Below are positions 26,216 to 39,349 of a DNA stretch of 64,000 nucleotides, piece after piece. Source of the stretch: Chromobotia macracanthus. Lineage: Eukaryota; Chordata; Actinopteri; Cypriniformes; Botiidae. A program made the translations under genes and the position numbers. The notes under the pieces were generated by a model, which made no database searches, had not been told where the DNA came from, and saw nothing but the letters and a program-made list of their open reading frames with translations. The stretch lies in contig JAZGTH010000088.1 of NCBI GenBank assembly GCA_036877525.1, positions 3,179,501 through 3,243,500 on the forward strand. Reading direction: 5' to 3'. Position 1 is the stretch's first letter. Each line of letters opens with the position of its first letter.

Positions 26216-26853
26216 CTAACGTACCTGTAATTAATGGTGTGAAGAATGCTGAAGAAAAAGGCCGCTATTTTGAAAGTCAGAAGTTCAATATTTACAGAAT
26301 ATTCCTTGCATCGGACTTGTTTATTCACCTTGAAACTTATGCCTTGAAACTCTTCATATCGCAAATGAAGTTGAGCAACCTAGCAAGTCAATATTAGATT
26401 GGATTAAGCATAATTAACAGTCAAAATCTGTATCACAAAATCAAAGTAAATGTAATTGGTTTTGTGTTATTTGTGCCATTAGATGGAACACTTATAAGGG
26501 AAGAAATGACCCCATCAAGAATTGGCTCAAAACAAACTCATTAAACTGTTGATATTCCTGCATTGATTGTTGTTTTACTCATGTTACCGCAGCTCTGGAG
26601 GGTTTGATTAATTGCTGCTAACTTCATCTCACACAAAGCGCTTGGAAAAGATCAGTGACAACGGGGCCAACAGATTTGACTCAAGTATTCAACACGGCTT
26701 TGATTTCAAGATAAAATTTAAAGAGCGTGGCATTTTGGCTGGCAATCTAGCCAGCTTGACTTTTTCCAAATGTGATGTGAGAAAGATTAGATTTTATCTG
26801 TTAGATTTTCTTTTGTAAAAGTTCACGGCATTTTACCGCGCAAAGACTCTAAG

Positions 26854-26951
26854 ACCCTTCGGTTGACACTCATCTGAGTGTCTATAGTCACCATATGATA
26901 AAACCCTTCGGTTGACACTCATCTGAGTGTCTGTAGTCACAATGTGATAGA
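26854..26951 (+). repeat. tandem duplication of a 49-bp unit carrying an inverted repeat
   Basis: Units begin acccttcggttgacactc at 26854 and 26903. Each holds GACACTCATCTGAGTGTC, 8-bp arms around a 2-nt centre. Confidence 0.85.
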
Positions 26952-26995
26952 CAGCATTTGAATTAGGGATAAAACAGCGTCACAGTGTTGGAGAG

Positions 26996-27165
26996 TTGTG
27001 GGCAATAGAAATTGCTTTGTGGTTACTAAGATGTTCCTAGAGGTTGCTATGTGGTTCTACACGGTTGCTATGACATTGCTGTGCTGTTCAAAGATGTTCT
27101 GGATGGTTTCTAGGGTGTTGCTATGCGATTCCTACTGTGTTCTGTGTAGTTACCAGACTGTGTTC
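26996..27165 (+). repeat. degenerate GGTTGCTATG-type short tandem repeat
   Basis: Recurring ggttgctatgtggtt, cggttgctatg and gtgttgctatgcgatt units. The complementary pattern appears at 38304-38486. Probably an old minisatellite-like family of fish genomes. Confidence 0.5.
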
Positions 27166-27347
27166 TGTGTAGATGTCAAACATACAATTAAAAGCAAAAA
27201 CAGACACACAATAATATTGTCACACATCCCTCATACTGAGAAAGAAACTCTGGAAAATAAAAGCTGTGTTTATAGTGGGTGAAAACATGTAGGCATGTTG
27301 TAGACAGATGTACAGGTAATTATGATCCAGGATTACAATATGTGCTC

Positions 27348-27349
<2 letters not shown>

Positions 27350-27438
<89 letters not shown>
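27350..27438. repeat. (CT)n microsatellite, about 89 bp
   Basis: Perfect CT dinucleotide tract. It produces spurious Ser-Leu and Arg-Glu repeat open frames on both strands. Confidence 0.98.
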
Positions 27439-27440
<2 letters not shown>

Positions 27441-27885
27441 TTCTCTTCCTCCCACAGTTTTCTTTCTCTGTTTGCATCCCACATTAATTACATCACCCAC
27501 TCTCTTCTTCTCTACCTCTTCTCGGCTGTTTGGCCTCCGTCTTGTTCTTCTGCTCATGCTGAGCTTTTCTTCTGAGATTGTTTTTTCTGCCTTTTTTGTT
27601 TTAGTCTCTTTGATGCACAATCCAAAATAACCTTGTAGCTGGTACAGCTGAACCTGTAATGCAAGTTATATGACGAGTAAAAGCTTTTGGATTGAGAGTC
27701 TGTGTTCTGTAAGGAACTGTAGTATTTCTCACGTTACATTTGTTTCCATTACATATCCTGTTTAAATTAAGAATATGTTAGGTTGGGTTGCAAACCCTAT
27801 GTTGTTTATAGGACGTAAGTAAAAGTTTGACTTATGCTTGCAAGCATTTTCTTCTGTTTGTATGATAAAAAATTGCACTAAATCA

Positions 27886-27904
27886 TTCAATCAATCAATC
27901 AATC
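27886..27904 (+). repeat. (CAAT)n short tandem repeat
   Basis: Four to five consecutive tcaa/caat units. Confidence 0.8.
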
Positions 27905-28310
27905 GTTTTTTTAATTATGGTTAACATGATACATGACACATTTGTCTAACGGTGCTTTTAAAACTAACCTATGACTATTACTTAGGTAACTAGCTAACAA
28001 AATTCTCTTTAGTGTGTAGCTTCTGCAGGGCAAAAGCAGCAGATTTGGTTTCAAGCCACACTTTCTGATTAGCAGGTTTAATTGATGGAAAGCTACTGCA
28101 GGGCGTCGATCCAACACAAATGCAACAAATTATCTTTGTTTATCTGCTTTCAAGACACACGCACACAATGATTAATAATCAATGGTATGGAAATGTAGAA
28201 GAATACAAAAGAATAATCATGTACTATGATGCGTAATTATTGACAATAATTATGATCTATAATGCATAATTATAACATTATTAATATTATTTGTTGTTGG
28301 TTCACTGAAT

Positions 28311-28464
28311 TATTTACATTCATGCATTTAGCTGATGCCTTTATCCAAAGCGACTTGCAGAGAAAATGTATAACCTGAATGCACTGTATGTGTGTTCCCT
28401 GAGAATCAAACCCACAATCTTTGCACTGCTAACACAATGCTCTACCAACTGAGCTACAGGAACA
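28311..28464 (-). mobile_element. tRNA-derived SINE, near full length
   Basis: The minus strand reads from a tRNA-like head (ttcctgtagctcagttggta) through the B-box region (gtgggtttgattctc) to the tail (gtcgctttggataaaggca) and ttacatt-type repeats. The tail resembles the L2-type 3' ends shared by many fish SINEs (family knowledge from memory). Confidence 0.75.
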
Positions 28465-31201
28465 CATAAGCATCACATACAGGTTCGTGTTGATATGTAT
28501 CCGTACAGCTCTTGTTTGTGATAAAGATTTCTGAACACAAATTCTATCAGAATGTTAATTGCAGATGCGAGTAAATACAGAAGGTGAAAAATGAACATGA
28601 CAGCTATAAGGTGACAAATTCAAATTAAGCATGAGCTTGTTAGCACTTTGGGGAGGGTGACACATTGCACCTGCACAGTATGTATGTTCATGCATGTTCA
28701 GCAGTTTTGTGTCAAAATGTGACAATATCATACCTCCGCTGACATCATTGACTTTTTGTCACCATTCTCTGCTCATGTGGCTGCCGTATACCATATCAGA
28801 AAATATTACAGCATCTTGACTGCTCACAGTTAATATTGATGTCTCTTCTTCAAACCTTTGTGCTTGTGCCATGGAATCAGATGATCGTGGAAAACCAGAT
28901 TTTTATTCCTTTGATATAGACAAGAATGATGTATTGTGTAGACATCGGCCAAAGACATGTAGACATCATTAATGGAAATGTTCTCTCTCATTGCTAGCTC
29001 AGACACAGATGCAAAAAAACATCATCATGACAAATAGCTGTATCGCTTTATGTCACAAACGTGAGCACATCAAAATTTGATCAAAATATTTGATGAACTC
29101 CACCTTTATGCATAGTCGCGTGCTAATTATACATTACGTTGACCTGATCTGATGAAGGACAGGGTCAGCTATGCCAGTACAGAGAGGTTAGCCAATCAGA
29201 CAACAAACGTCATTTACGTATAGAATACTTAAAGGTAAATTAAAAAAGGAGTGTGATGTTTCATTTTTAGGCATGAAACACATTCTAGTATATAAACTCA
29301 AATAAATCCAGAAATTCAACTTTGTGATGTTGGGTTCGAGAATTAGCACTCACTTCATGTAATGCTAGCACACACTGCCTTCTTTGCAAAAATTCTACCA
29401 TTTATTGATGCGTCTCTAATAAGATAAAATAATTAACTAAAAAGAAAAGTATCCCAAATTAATATTTAGTGATTTATTTCCTTATGTGGCACACTAGCCA
29501 TTTAAGCAAGATTAAGTACAATCAGCCAACTGTTAATAAAATTAAATCAATATAAAAGCTGTTTAAGTGTAGAATATATCCAGGTCGTAATGGAATACCA
29601 GCTGATGTCATCATCATCATCACTGTTATCCAGTCATATTCTTGCCAAGAACATGCCACCGTCTCTTCATATTTCTGTGCTGATGGCCTCACAAACAATC
29701 TCTCAGATGTTCTGCATGCCTGATTCACCTGCTGCAGTGGCTTCAGCTGAGATCCATCATCATAACTCAGGTAGACAGATTAATAATGCTGGTGTGGGCT
29801 TGCTGAGAACAGTGGGGCATTTGTTTAACCTAACACAGTTGTCATTAGACTCTGTCTTTAGAGGAATCCAGTCTGGAGGAGAAGAAACAACATCGGACTG
29901 AGCTGAGATGATGAAGATCATGTGGCGTGAACATTAGTGAGTTTGTTTTACAGAAGAATGAGCTTCAGAATGTTTTATTCCACCTGCTGTGACTAATCTG
30001 AATACATTTCTGTTCAGAATATATAAATGTCAATTCTGAATTTAGGACTGACAGAAAGAGAGTGTGATGAATTCTTAGCATATAATGGAAAAGGCAGATG
30101 GATAGATGTAGTAGATAGGACCTCTCCCTCACTCTCTCTCATTTGGAGGCCGGGTCACTGGCCGGACGATCACTTAATAACTGCACCTTCCTCACAGTCT
30201 TATTGACTTCAGTGAGCTCCAGATTAAAGGTGTCATTCACTGATGCTCCAGCATCGATCTGATCTATCCACAGACCTATACATGTGAATCACTCACTACT
30301 AATCACACCAGCATTTTGGGTTTTGCCACTTTTTCATGCAAAATTGAAGCCAAAAAAGGAATACATATAATTGTTCACAAGCATTAAGAGATGTCAAGCT
30401 GTAAGCTGACAGTGGATAGTAGAGCTCAGATATTGATCATGTTGAAACCTCTGATATTTGCTTGCAAACGTCATGTTTATGTTTGCAGTTCTGAGTGTGG
30501 TGTGAGAACTCTGAAACGAGGAGATGTGCCGTTGTCTTTTTTTAGATCTGAAATGCAGGAGATTTAAACAAAAGTCTCTAGTCACTCCCAGTTTTGTTTG
30601 TTGCTGTCTGAGAGAAACTGAAAATGAAATATTAAGAAATCTTATGTACGAGTTTTCTTTCCTGTGGGACCGACTGAATCTGGCTAACCACAAGCAAACG
30701 TGTTTTGAGCTAATGCTGAACCTTGAAACAGGCTTACGTTAGCAGAGCAATGTTCAGCAAATATTACATTTCAGCTAGACTCTGCATTCCATGGGCTCCG
30801 ATTTTTTATAGCTGTGGAGTCTTAGCACATTTTTGTGCATCTCAGTGTGTTTACAAGACCAGGCCCTCGTAACCATGGCTGGTCCATGTTATAATCCACA
30901 CAAGTGGACCACAGAGAATTTCAGAACTCTCCAGAGAAGACTCAGACCAGATGGTGAGGCACTCATCCGCTCCCCAGCCAACACACACAAATCTTTAACC
31001 AGAAGTGTTTATCTTGTGAAACATTTCCATTTATAAATATTTAAAAACACTGAATCCAGGCTGCAGCACTCCCTGCAAAGCTTAAAAAGTGACATACATT
31101 CAGGACTGTTAAATAGCTATGAAGATAAAAGTGTTGGCTGAGAGATTTCACAGGTTAAATAAAAAGATTACAGCACCTCATTAGTCTTGGTTCAGGGGTG
31201 A

Positions 31202-31501
31202 CCTGCTAACAGGGGAACGTTCTCAGAACATAGCTAATGTTCTCTAAAAGTTCTCTTAAAGTTATCAGAAATGTTCTTGCTGTAACGTTAGAACTTTGTA
31301 ATATTATATATCAAAATATTATATATCAAAACAAAGTAGTTAGTGCAAGATTTTAAAAACATTACAGGATTACATTCTTATAACGTTAATACAGCATCTA
31401 CAAAATGATCTTTTTAGCATTCAAAACAGCATTTTAAAGTTTTTGTTGACTAATGTAAATGTTAAGGAAGCATTCTTGCAACCTAAAATTGTTAGCTGGG
31501 A
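31202..31501 (-). mobile_element. Angel-like palindromic MITE, full length
   Basis: cctgctaacaggggaacgtt on the left and cctaaaattgttagctggga on the right, with gttctctaaaagttctctta near the left end. Confidence 0.8.
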
Positions 31502-33479
31502 ATCTTTTTATACAGTCCTTACAATGCTTTAGATATTCTAAACCAGTTGCTTGTGCATCTGTGTGTGTAGGAAGATCCATGTGTGAGTTAAAACAGCTGA
31601 GACGCCCCATCGTGTGTTCTTTCAGGAGCTTTGGAGTGATGACAGTGCTGCATTAATTAAACATCACAAACGTGGCTCATTTCATGGCACGTTCTCGCTT
31701 GTGCCGCGTTTGTAAATGAAGGCATTGTGGTCGAACTTTCTCACATAGCTTAGCTCTAAGTGGCCCTGTCAACAGACCACCATCTGTACCAGAGTCAAGA
31801 AATGCGTTTCTCCCACACGGCGGTGATTGGAATACTGTTTTGATTTCATGCTTGATGAAACGGAAATTTACAAGCGGAGAACAAAATAACGGAAACGGCG
31901 CTTGAAAAGTAGTCCAACTTTTAAAGCTACCGAAGCTACACAGTTGTAAACGTTATAGTAACGTTCGGCTGATTTCCAATTAGCAATATGTTCCAGCTAA
32001 GTGGGATCTGACAATTCTCAAGTTTTCAAAGCAGCACATTTTAAAGTATTCATAAAATTGGTGACAAAAAGTTACAATGGCTGGGAAACTGACAAACACA
32101 GAGCACCTCAACTGACAGTCAGGGCCAAAGCACAAAGAACTGATTAAAAAAGCTCAAAACTTAGAGCTACATTTTATTCATTTAAAAACGAAAATTCGGT
32201 CATGTATCTACCCTCATGTCATTTCTTTTAATGTCCTTTCGCTCTTTTGTGCTTTTGAACGTGGCATTGATTTTGATGACATTGAATTAAATATGCAGAG
32301 CTTTCATACGGTTTCAGAAGGTTTGAAATATAGCCCACAGGTAGTATAATTAATTTCATGATACTTTTATTGTCAGTATTTGTCATTTTCAGGGTTTAAC
32401 CTCATAAATCACATTTTCCTTGTACAGAAAACAGGAGCTTCGACATTTTGCTGAACGTTATGCTGTGTTCTACAAAAAAAGGACGTCAAACGGGTTTGGC
32501 ATGATTCTTTGATTCCTTCAATGGAGGAAAACTGTTATGATGTGATGAAGCATCAGTCATATGAACAGATTTATATTTAGAGAAATAAAATGATATTTCA
32601 GCCAATCCGCTCCAATGCCAGCTGTTAAACATTAAAGGGGTTTATAATGGTATGGGAAGCCGTCTCAAGGCACGCTTAGCGATTGGCCAAAAAAATAGCC
32701 ACCATTTTACCCTGGCTCACATTTTTAGGTTGCTAAAAGGATAAGGAACAGACAACATTTATTACTAAATATGATACATTTTTACAATAAACCACATTTA
32801 GACAATTCGGAACAAATTCAACAGAGACACATTTTTATAAGCAAATTGATGTTTTAATGTTGTTCTTGCAGAAATCCTTTGTCAGTTTCACATTTAAAAG
32901 TAATATTGCTTGACTAAACGAACAGTTTATTTACTTTACTTAATTATTTTCCTGCTCCTCGAAACAGAATATTGTCAAATCTCATCTTTTAACACTAACA
33001 AAGTACTACCGTGTTACTCTCACTCAGGTTTCAGTGGGGAGAAGATCCTTGAACTGCCACTCATGACCTAAAATGGTCCGCACTTGGGGGCATGGGCTGA
33101 ATTCTCAGTCATATGGAATTCATTTTCTCTCTGTACTGACTTCAAAGCGAGGGCTCTCCGACCAGACCTGTACCTGCCTCCTACCATAAATGGACTCGCA
33201 AGGAACGTCTGGAATCAAATTATGTGCTTTTGAAATTCCCTCTTGTACTGCCGAGTCCTGCGCTGAAGAAGAGCTTGACTATTAATAACACCCATAGCTC
33301 TGGCAGCTATCAAAAACATTGCCACCTAGATTTTAGGTTTTCAATCTTACTAAAAAAAAAGGTTGGGGAGAAAGGTGAAATGAAGCATATATAAACAGAA
33401 AACTGTCAGCTGTACCAAGAGTGTTCTAGTGATATATATGAATGATGGTGTGTATGTGTGGTTATATAACCACGTGCTG

Positions 33480-33763
33480 GGAACAAATTTGCACCCAAAA
33501 GTCAGCAAAACCTGACAAATCTGAGCAAAACATCCCTTTGGGGACTTCCTCATTTGTAAAAATGCTATACTAAATTTAGTAAATGAAGTTTTGTAATTGT
33601 TAAAATGCTGTAGGTATGCAGAGGTATTTAACAATGTATATTTGACAGTGGGTTAGGGTTAGTTTATATAGTTTATATCAAGCTGTGTATAAAAACAATA
33701 AAAGTCTATGGCATGTTCCCATTTAGTTAGAAGTAAACGTGTGTGTGTGTGTGTGTGTGAGGG
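33480..33763 (+). repeat. dispersed GTGGGGAC/GGTTAGG family, copy 3
   Basis: cacccaaaagtcagcaaaac, gacagtgggttagggttag, gtctatggcatgttcccat and a terminal (TG)n tract follow the block order of the copies at 14.2 and 55.0 kb. Confidence 0.6.
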
Positions 33764-34324
33764 TAACTATATAGGGGGGTATGACAGTTCTGTATATACT
33801 GTACAATGACAGATATGTGTCAGAATCTGTACATCATTGACACAGAAACATGGAATAACATGAAAATACAGAACAGGATGCTTCTCAAACAGGTCAAGAT
33901 GAGAAAAAAATTATTTTAGGTTATAATGTGATGCAGGGTTTATTTTGTTATGGTTGCCGGGCAGCAACACAATTTTCTGCTTTAATACAAAATTCAACTG
34001 AAGCAGTTACAGGTGTGTGTATGTGTGCTGGCGCAGAACAGGCTCAGTGTGTCTCTGTTTTATAATGCAACTTTAACTGTTTTGAGTCTTTTGCGTTGAA
34101 ACGTTCCATAATGCGAAGCAGCTGTTTTTGCACAGCTGTCAGACACATTGTTTGTTACAAACATCCATCAGGCTCCAAATAAAATGTAAAATATAGTCAC
34201 ATTGTATTACATTTTATCTTATCACATTTAATTGATTTTTTTTAACCCATGTTGCCACATTTAACTTGCCAAATTATGAAAAAGTTTTAAAATTTCCAGC
34301 CAAATAAACAATATTCCAGCATTG

Positions 34325-34326
<2 letters not shown>

Positions 34327-34372
<46 letters not shown>
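34327..34372. repeat. (AT)n microsatellite
   Basis: About 46 bp of uninterrupted AT dinucleotides. Confidence 0.98.
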
Positions 34373-34375
<3 letters not shown>

Positions 34376-35578
34376 TATAAAACTGCCATCATTACTGTAA
34401 TATGAGAATTAAGTCATGGCACTAATCAAGTTATATGCTTATTTATTTCCCATCCATTGAAACTATGCACATTACTGTAGAACGCTTATCGGCCCTTTTA
34501 TCTGAACTTTAAGTCATAAATTGTTTCCATCTGAATATTTGTCTCTGTTTTCTCGGCGACAGTGAATTAGAAATGAGTTGGAAATGAAGCTGTACTCAGG
34601 GACGATATGAAACATTCATCATAGCCGTTTCAAATTTTAGCTGAGGGCTAAAGAGTCCTAAAATAGACCAGCGAGACCTTATTTAGTCTCTTCCTGTTTG
34701 TTTCTCTCAGCGTGACGTGGCCGAGAACGTTTACAGACGCCCGTCTGATGGTTTCATTATGGACAGAGCAGCTAGAAAATTGCCCGTCATTAAAATTCAG
34801 AACTTTGTAACTTGGCAAGATAAAACAGAATTGGGCCCTTTTGATATGTTGCTGGTGTTGGAGACAGGAGAAGGATGAGAGACGACTTGGTGAGTGAAGA
34901 TAAATAAATCAGGTTTGAGTAAATAAAAAATGACAGCGCTTTTCTTGCGCAAAATAGAACTTCGCTAGAACTGCAAACTATTAGGAGCGAAAGCGCTTGT
35001 CGTGCGTCCATTAAAACTCAATGCATAATAGCTGCAGGCCTGGCCACGATTTATTCTGTTTGTGTTTTGCGGCTTGATTGAGCAATTTTCAATAAAAGGC
35101 CTAATGTTTTCCACAATTATTCCTCCTGTTTTTAGGGAAATAAACAGGCACTTTAGAAACATATTACCTGCCGTCGAAGCACAATTTCCCAGAAGCCCCA
35201 AAAAAGCATCAGTCTAATGAGCCAAATGAGAATTCTGCTGTTGTTTGATGAATTCGGGACGAAGTCTCATCGTGATCCAAGTGCCAGGACTGTTAATAAA
35301 AAGGTTAATGAGAGGTTAACAAGAAAAAAGAACAGAGTAAATGTGAGAACCTTGATTCATTATGCAAACGTGATTTCCAGGGAAAACATCCCACTGAGGC
35401 CGTTATGCTAATGAGCAGATGAACATCATCTAGGGTGGAACCGCATTCGCTTTTGATGTGAGACCAGAGGAGAGCGTGGCTGTTGTCACGATGAAATAAT
35501 TAAATCAGTCTCGGGATGTGGTTCACTTTAGGCTGATTTTCAGGAGCTCAAAAACAGGAAGTAAACATGATTCATGAT

Positions 35579-35740
35579 TGTTCCTGTAGCTCAATTGGTA
35601 GTTAGCAACGCAAAGGTTGTGGGTTCGATTTCCGGGACACACATGTACTGATAAAACAGAATGGTTAGCTTGCCCTGTAAGTGGCTTTGGATAAAAACAT
35701 GTATCTAAATGAAAAATAACATTGTAAATGTAAATAAATT
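35579..35740 (+). mobile_element. tRNA-derived SINE, full length, A and B boxes visible
   Basis: The tRNA-like head has an A box (tagctcaattgg, within 35586-35601) and a B box (ggttcgatttcc, 35622-35633) at tRNA spacing. It is followed by a tRNA-unrelated body, the L2-like tail (aagtggctttggataaaaac) and TGTAAAT repeats at the 3' end. It would be transcribed by RNA polymerase III if active; the tail has several mismatches. Confidence 0.8.
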
Positions 35741-37061
35741 ATTGTAAATGAATTAAATCTTATTGTACATATCTTGTTAATACACAAAAAATGTATTTGT
35801 CTCCCAATCTTTTTAAGCAAAATAACATTCAGTTTTGGCTGTAATCACATTGTAGGCTTAAAAATAATAAAAGTAAGTAACCAAATAGCTATTTAGCATT
35901 GTTAGACATTATGTAGGGAATTTGCAAATGGTTAACTTATTAATTTAATGCTGCTTAATATGATAAAGGTTATGGCAATAATAGTTTAAAAAAGTTACCA
36001 AATTGATGGTAGCACACACACACTTTTAAAATTGTTCCTGTACAAAAAGCTTAAATAACATCTTTGAAATCAGTCGTAACATGCTATACTTTCTGATATC
36101 TGTTCTTCACTGTGTTTTTTGTAATAGTTCTTCTGTATCCAGAGTTTCTGTGACTAGTCAGTTTTTACCTCATGTTTCACCATCCGAACCCTGGAAGACC
36201 AAAGCCGGTGTGAAGATCAGAGACCAGACCAGCATGAAACACTTCTGTTGTGAGGGGCAATTTCATGTTAGCAGTTGCTGGTTTTACTGAGAGTTCATCT
36301 TCGTCTTGTGTCCTGAGCATCAATGTTCCTTTCATGGATGGTTGGACCAAAAATTAGATAATGGGCAAATGTAACTACACTTGATCATAGTCAGACAGCT
36401 TAAATAAAGGCAGATGTTTGGAAATGCTTAACATTTTATATGGCATATGGGAACGACTGCCCACTGTTATTACCTCAGCAGAGGTTCTCTGGATATGTGC
36501 GCAGATGTTTTTCATATAAATAAGTAGATACGTCGTCCCCAACACATCTTTGTGAATGAGTACACTGGAAGTTAAACCCAGATGGTTGCAGTCGAATGTG
36601 ATTTCTGATTGGGAGTGGTTCAGGGCGAATCAATCTGATCTGACCTGGATTACTGCTGCGAGAAAGAACAACTTATGCAGCATCCCGTTTTCTCTGCCAC
36701 TCACACTCGTCTCCGTCTTCACTTTTAGTGAGTGTCAGAATCTTTGAAGGTCCTTGTTTTTATGGTTGTCCTGGACAAATGTTACCCAGCCTGGTGCCTT
36801 TTTTATAGCTGCTTCTGTAGAAGTCAGCACAACCTGTGAATTTTAAGTGGAAAACTTCTTAAATAGCTATAACTTATTAGCAAATCAAGTATGTTGACAG
36901 ACCAGTGAGACAAAACTACAATTTTTCTAATCAATTTTTCACAGTCTTTCAGGACTTTGTGTTTGTCCTGAAGTGAAAAGGGGAGAAATAAAAACATGCT
37001 TATCACTTCCTTTTTATTAATGCAAATTGTACATTGTACTCACAAATCACACTGCACTTTT

Positions 37062-37352
37062 AAGGGAATCTTCTCAGAATAATGGCTATGTTCTCTAAAA
37101 GCTTCCTGAAATTTATCGAAATCTTTCTTGCAGTAACATTAGCAAAACTTTTTTTTACTGTTAACGTTACTCTTAAGCTGTTAGTGAAATGTTTTGAAAA
37201 CGTTGCAGAATTTAAAATGTTTGAATAAAGTTTTTATTACCAAGCAATTACGTTAATACCATGTCTAAAACAACCACACATTTTTAACGTTTTTGTTATT
37301 TAATGGAAACATTAGGGAAACGTTCTTACAAAAACCTAATAACTTGGGATTG
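37062..37352 (-). mobile_element. Angel-like MITE, degraded ends
   Basis: Matches from aagggaatcttctcagaat through accaagcaattacgttaata to ggaaacattagggaaacgtt. The CAGCTAACA termini are lost (right end acctaataacttggg). Confidence 0.7.
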
Positions 37353-38303
37353 GCATAAGAATCTGTCTGTAATTCCCAAGACTTTCCCATTTCCAAGAGC
37401 AGATCCCATGTAATGTTGTTTTAAAGAGAATAATGGGCACTACAGATGGGCTGTAGAATTTAAATACCAGCTCTCTGAAGACATCAGAGTTTTCCTCAGG
37501 CCAGTGAGATGATGAATGCTGAACTACATTCATGGAAGTCAGAGAGAAGATGAATGACGTGTCGCTTCAATTATCTATCAAACGCTTGAAGTTCAATCAT
37601 GTTTCTCATATTCATCACCAAGGTCGAGACTAACTTGAGAGCCAAGGTTTTGTTATGGGCCTATATGATTGACAGAGATTTAATGGCCCTGGAGATCTTT
37701 CATGGAGGAGTATGTGTGTCACGTCTCCTGGCTTCCACCTTAGCAGAACGTAGGTGTGCTGAAGCCAAATTTTATTCAGTGTAGCAGTTTTTTTGGACAC
37801 GAAACCCCAGCTGCATCATACTGGACTGTAAAAAGTCATATTTTAAATGAAGCTTCTGCCCTAATGTTGCGTTAAAGTTTGCTATTCTGATGGCTGTTTC
37901 TTGCCTGGAGCTACAAATTGTGTAGGAGAACGTTTCCATGTCCATGCTCTTTGAAAGTGTAGAGATCCTGTTTTGAATATCAATGAATGTTTCACCAGTT
38001 TTTGTAAAGGTATATGGACAAAAGATAAGGTAGGAAAAATCTAAGATTGTTAGTGGTGCTTTCTTTAGTTGTTTTTGTTGTTATTGCTCATATTTATTAT
38101 TTGTCTGTCCTCCTTGCATAACTCGTCTTGCACAATTTGTGTTGCAGAACTGAATAATGCATCAAATTGTGCTACTGTACTTATTTAGGAGAGAGATGCT
38201 TGCTATTACTTTTGTAAGCAATCAGACGTAATTTGTTTTCTTGGCAGACTATAAAACAGGTAATGAAATCTCATAAACTTGCATTGAAGAAAGGATCTAG
38301 GTA

Positions 38304-38486
38304 AGCACCTAGCAACATCTTATTGCTGCCCTAGTAACACCTCATGCTAACAACCGCGTGGCACTGAACTGATAACATCAGGGACACCTTAGCAACCATG
38401 TTGCAGCATCTTAGAAACTATAACAATCACTTGGTAATGTCCCAGTCACCACGCAGAACACCACAGCAACACCCTGACAACCACCA
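38304..38486 (-). repeat. degenerate CTAGCAACACC-type short tandem repeat
   Basis: Recurring cctagcaacatc, cctagtaacacc, ccttagcaacca, acagcaacacc and tgacaaccacc units; reverse complement of the 26996-27165 pattern. Confidence 0.5.
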
Positions 38487-38967
38487 AATATATATATATA
38501 GCAGCCTTTAAAATCTGCCTCATTTCTGGCTTATGAAATCATTGCACAACATTTGTAAATATACTTGCAAAATTGTTTGTTTGTGAGGTGAGCAATCAGG
38601 AGCATATTAAACGTGCAATATATGGTTTGTGCAAACCCTAAACTCAACATTAGCATTAGTTAAAGCACCTTGAAAGAAAGATTACCCTGTCAGGGAAAAT
38701 AGTTGCTAATTCTCTCACTGGACAGTTGGGTCCGTATTGAACAACTTTAATCTAAAGCAGTGACAGAATGAGTAATATTAAACAAATAACAACAAACTGA
38801 ATTAATGCAGGTGATTCTAGACAGTGTGAACATGAGTGTTGCGTGCAGGTTACATCATTCTTACCGTCTTTAGAAACATGTTTATACTGTACAAAACTGT
38901 GATGACTGCAGTGGAATTATATACATGGAGAAAACACATATCTATTTTATTTCACGTACAATATTTG

Positions 38968-38968
<1 letters not shown>

Positions 38969-39031
<63 letters not shown>
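38969..39031. repeat. (AT)n microsatellite, about 63 bp
   Basis: Uninterrupted AT dinucleotides. It creates an Ile-Tyr repeat in an otherwise meaningless open frame. Confidence 0.98.
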
Positions 39032-39033
<2 letters not shown>

Positions 39034-39241
39034 GTATAAATGTTTTGTAGTGTGTTTGTACTGTATTTATAGATATCGTATACATAGACAATACGTTATA
39101 AATGTATGTGTATATATACGTTTTTTTGTGAGTTAATGAGAATATACTGAGAATATATAGTTGACGTGGCAGGAAATATAAAAAAAAGTTTTTAATTATT
39201 CTAAATGTGAAACTCCACTGATGTCCAGTTTAGTTTTTGAG

Positions 39242-39349
39242 CTCAAGTTACATACATTTGACAGAAATTGTACAGTGAGTTCAAGCTATAAATTATCAGT
39301 ACATGCTCCTGGGAATCAAACCCATGACAAGCTGAGCTACAGAAACTCC
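39242..39349 (-). mobile_element. tRNA-derived SINE, degraded 5' part
   Basis: gggaatcaaacccatgacaa and gctgagctacagaaactcc are the minus-strand B-box and head regions of the SINE; part of the intervening A-box region is deleted. Confidence 0.5.

Noticed and set aside
27220..27630. Open frames of 85-102 codons with Arg-Glu or Ser-Leu repeats
   Set aside because: They are translations of the (CT)n microsatellite at 27350-27438 in several frames and strands.
28311..28464. tRNA gene on the minus strand
   Set aside because: The tRNA-like head lacks a complete cloverleaf and is joined to a SINE body and L2-like tail.
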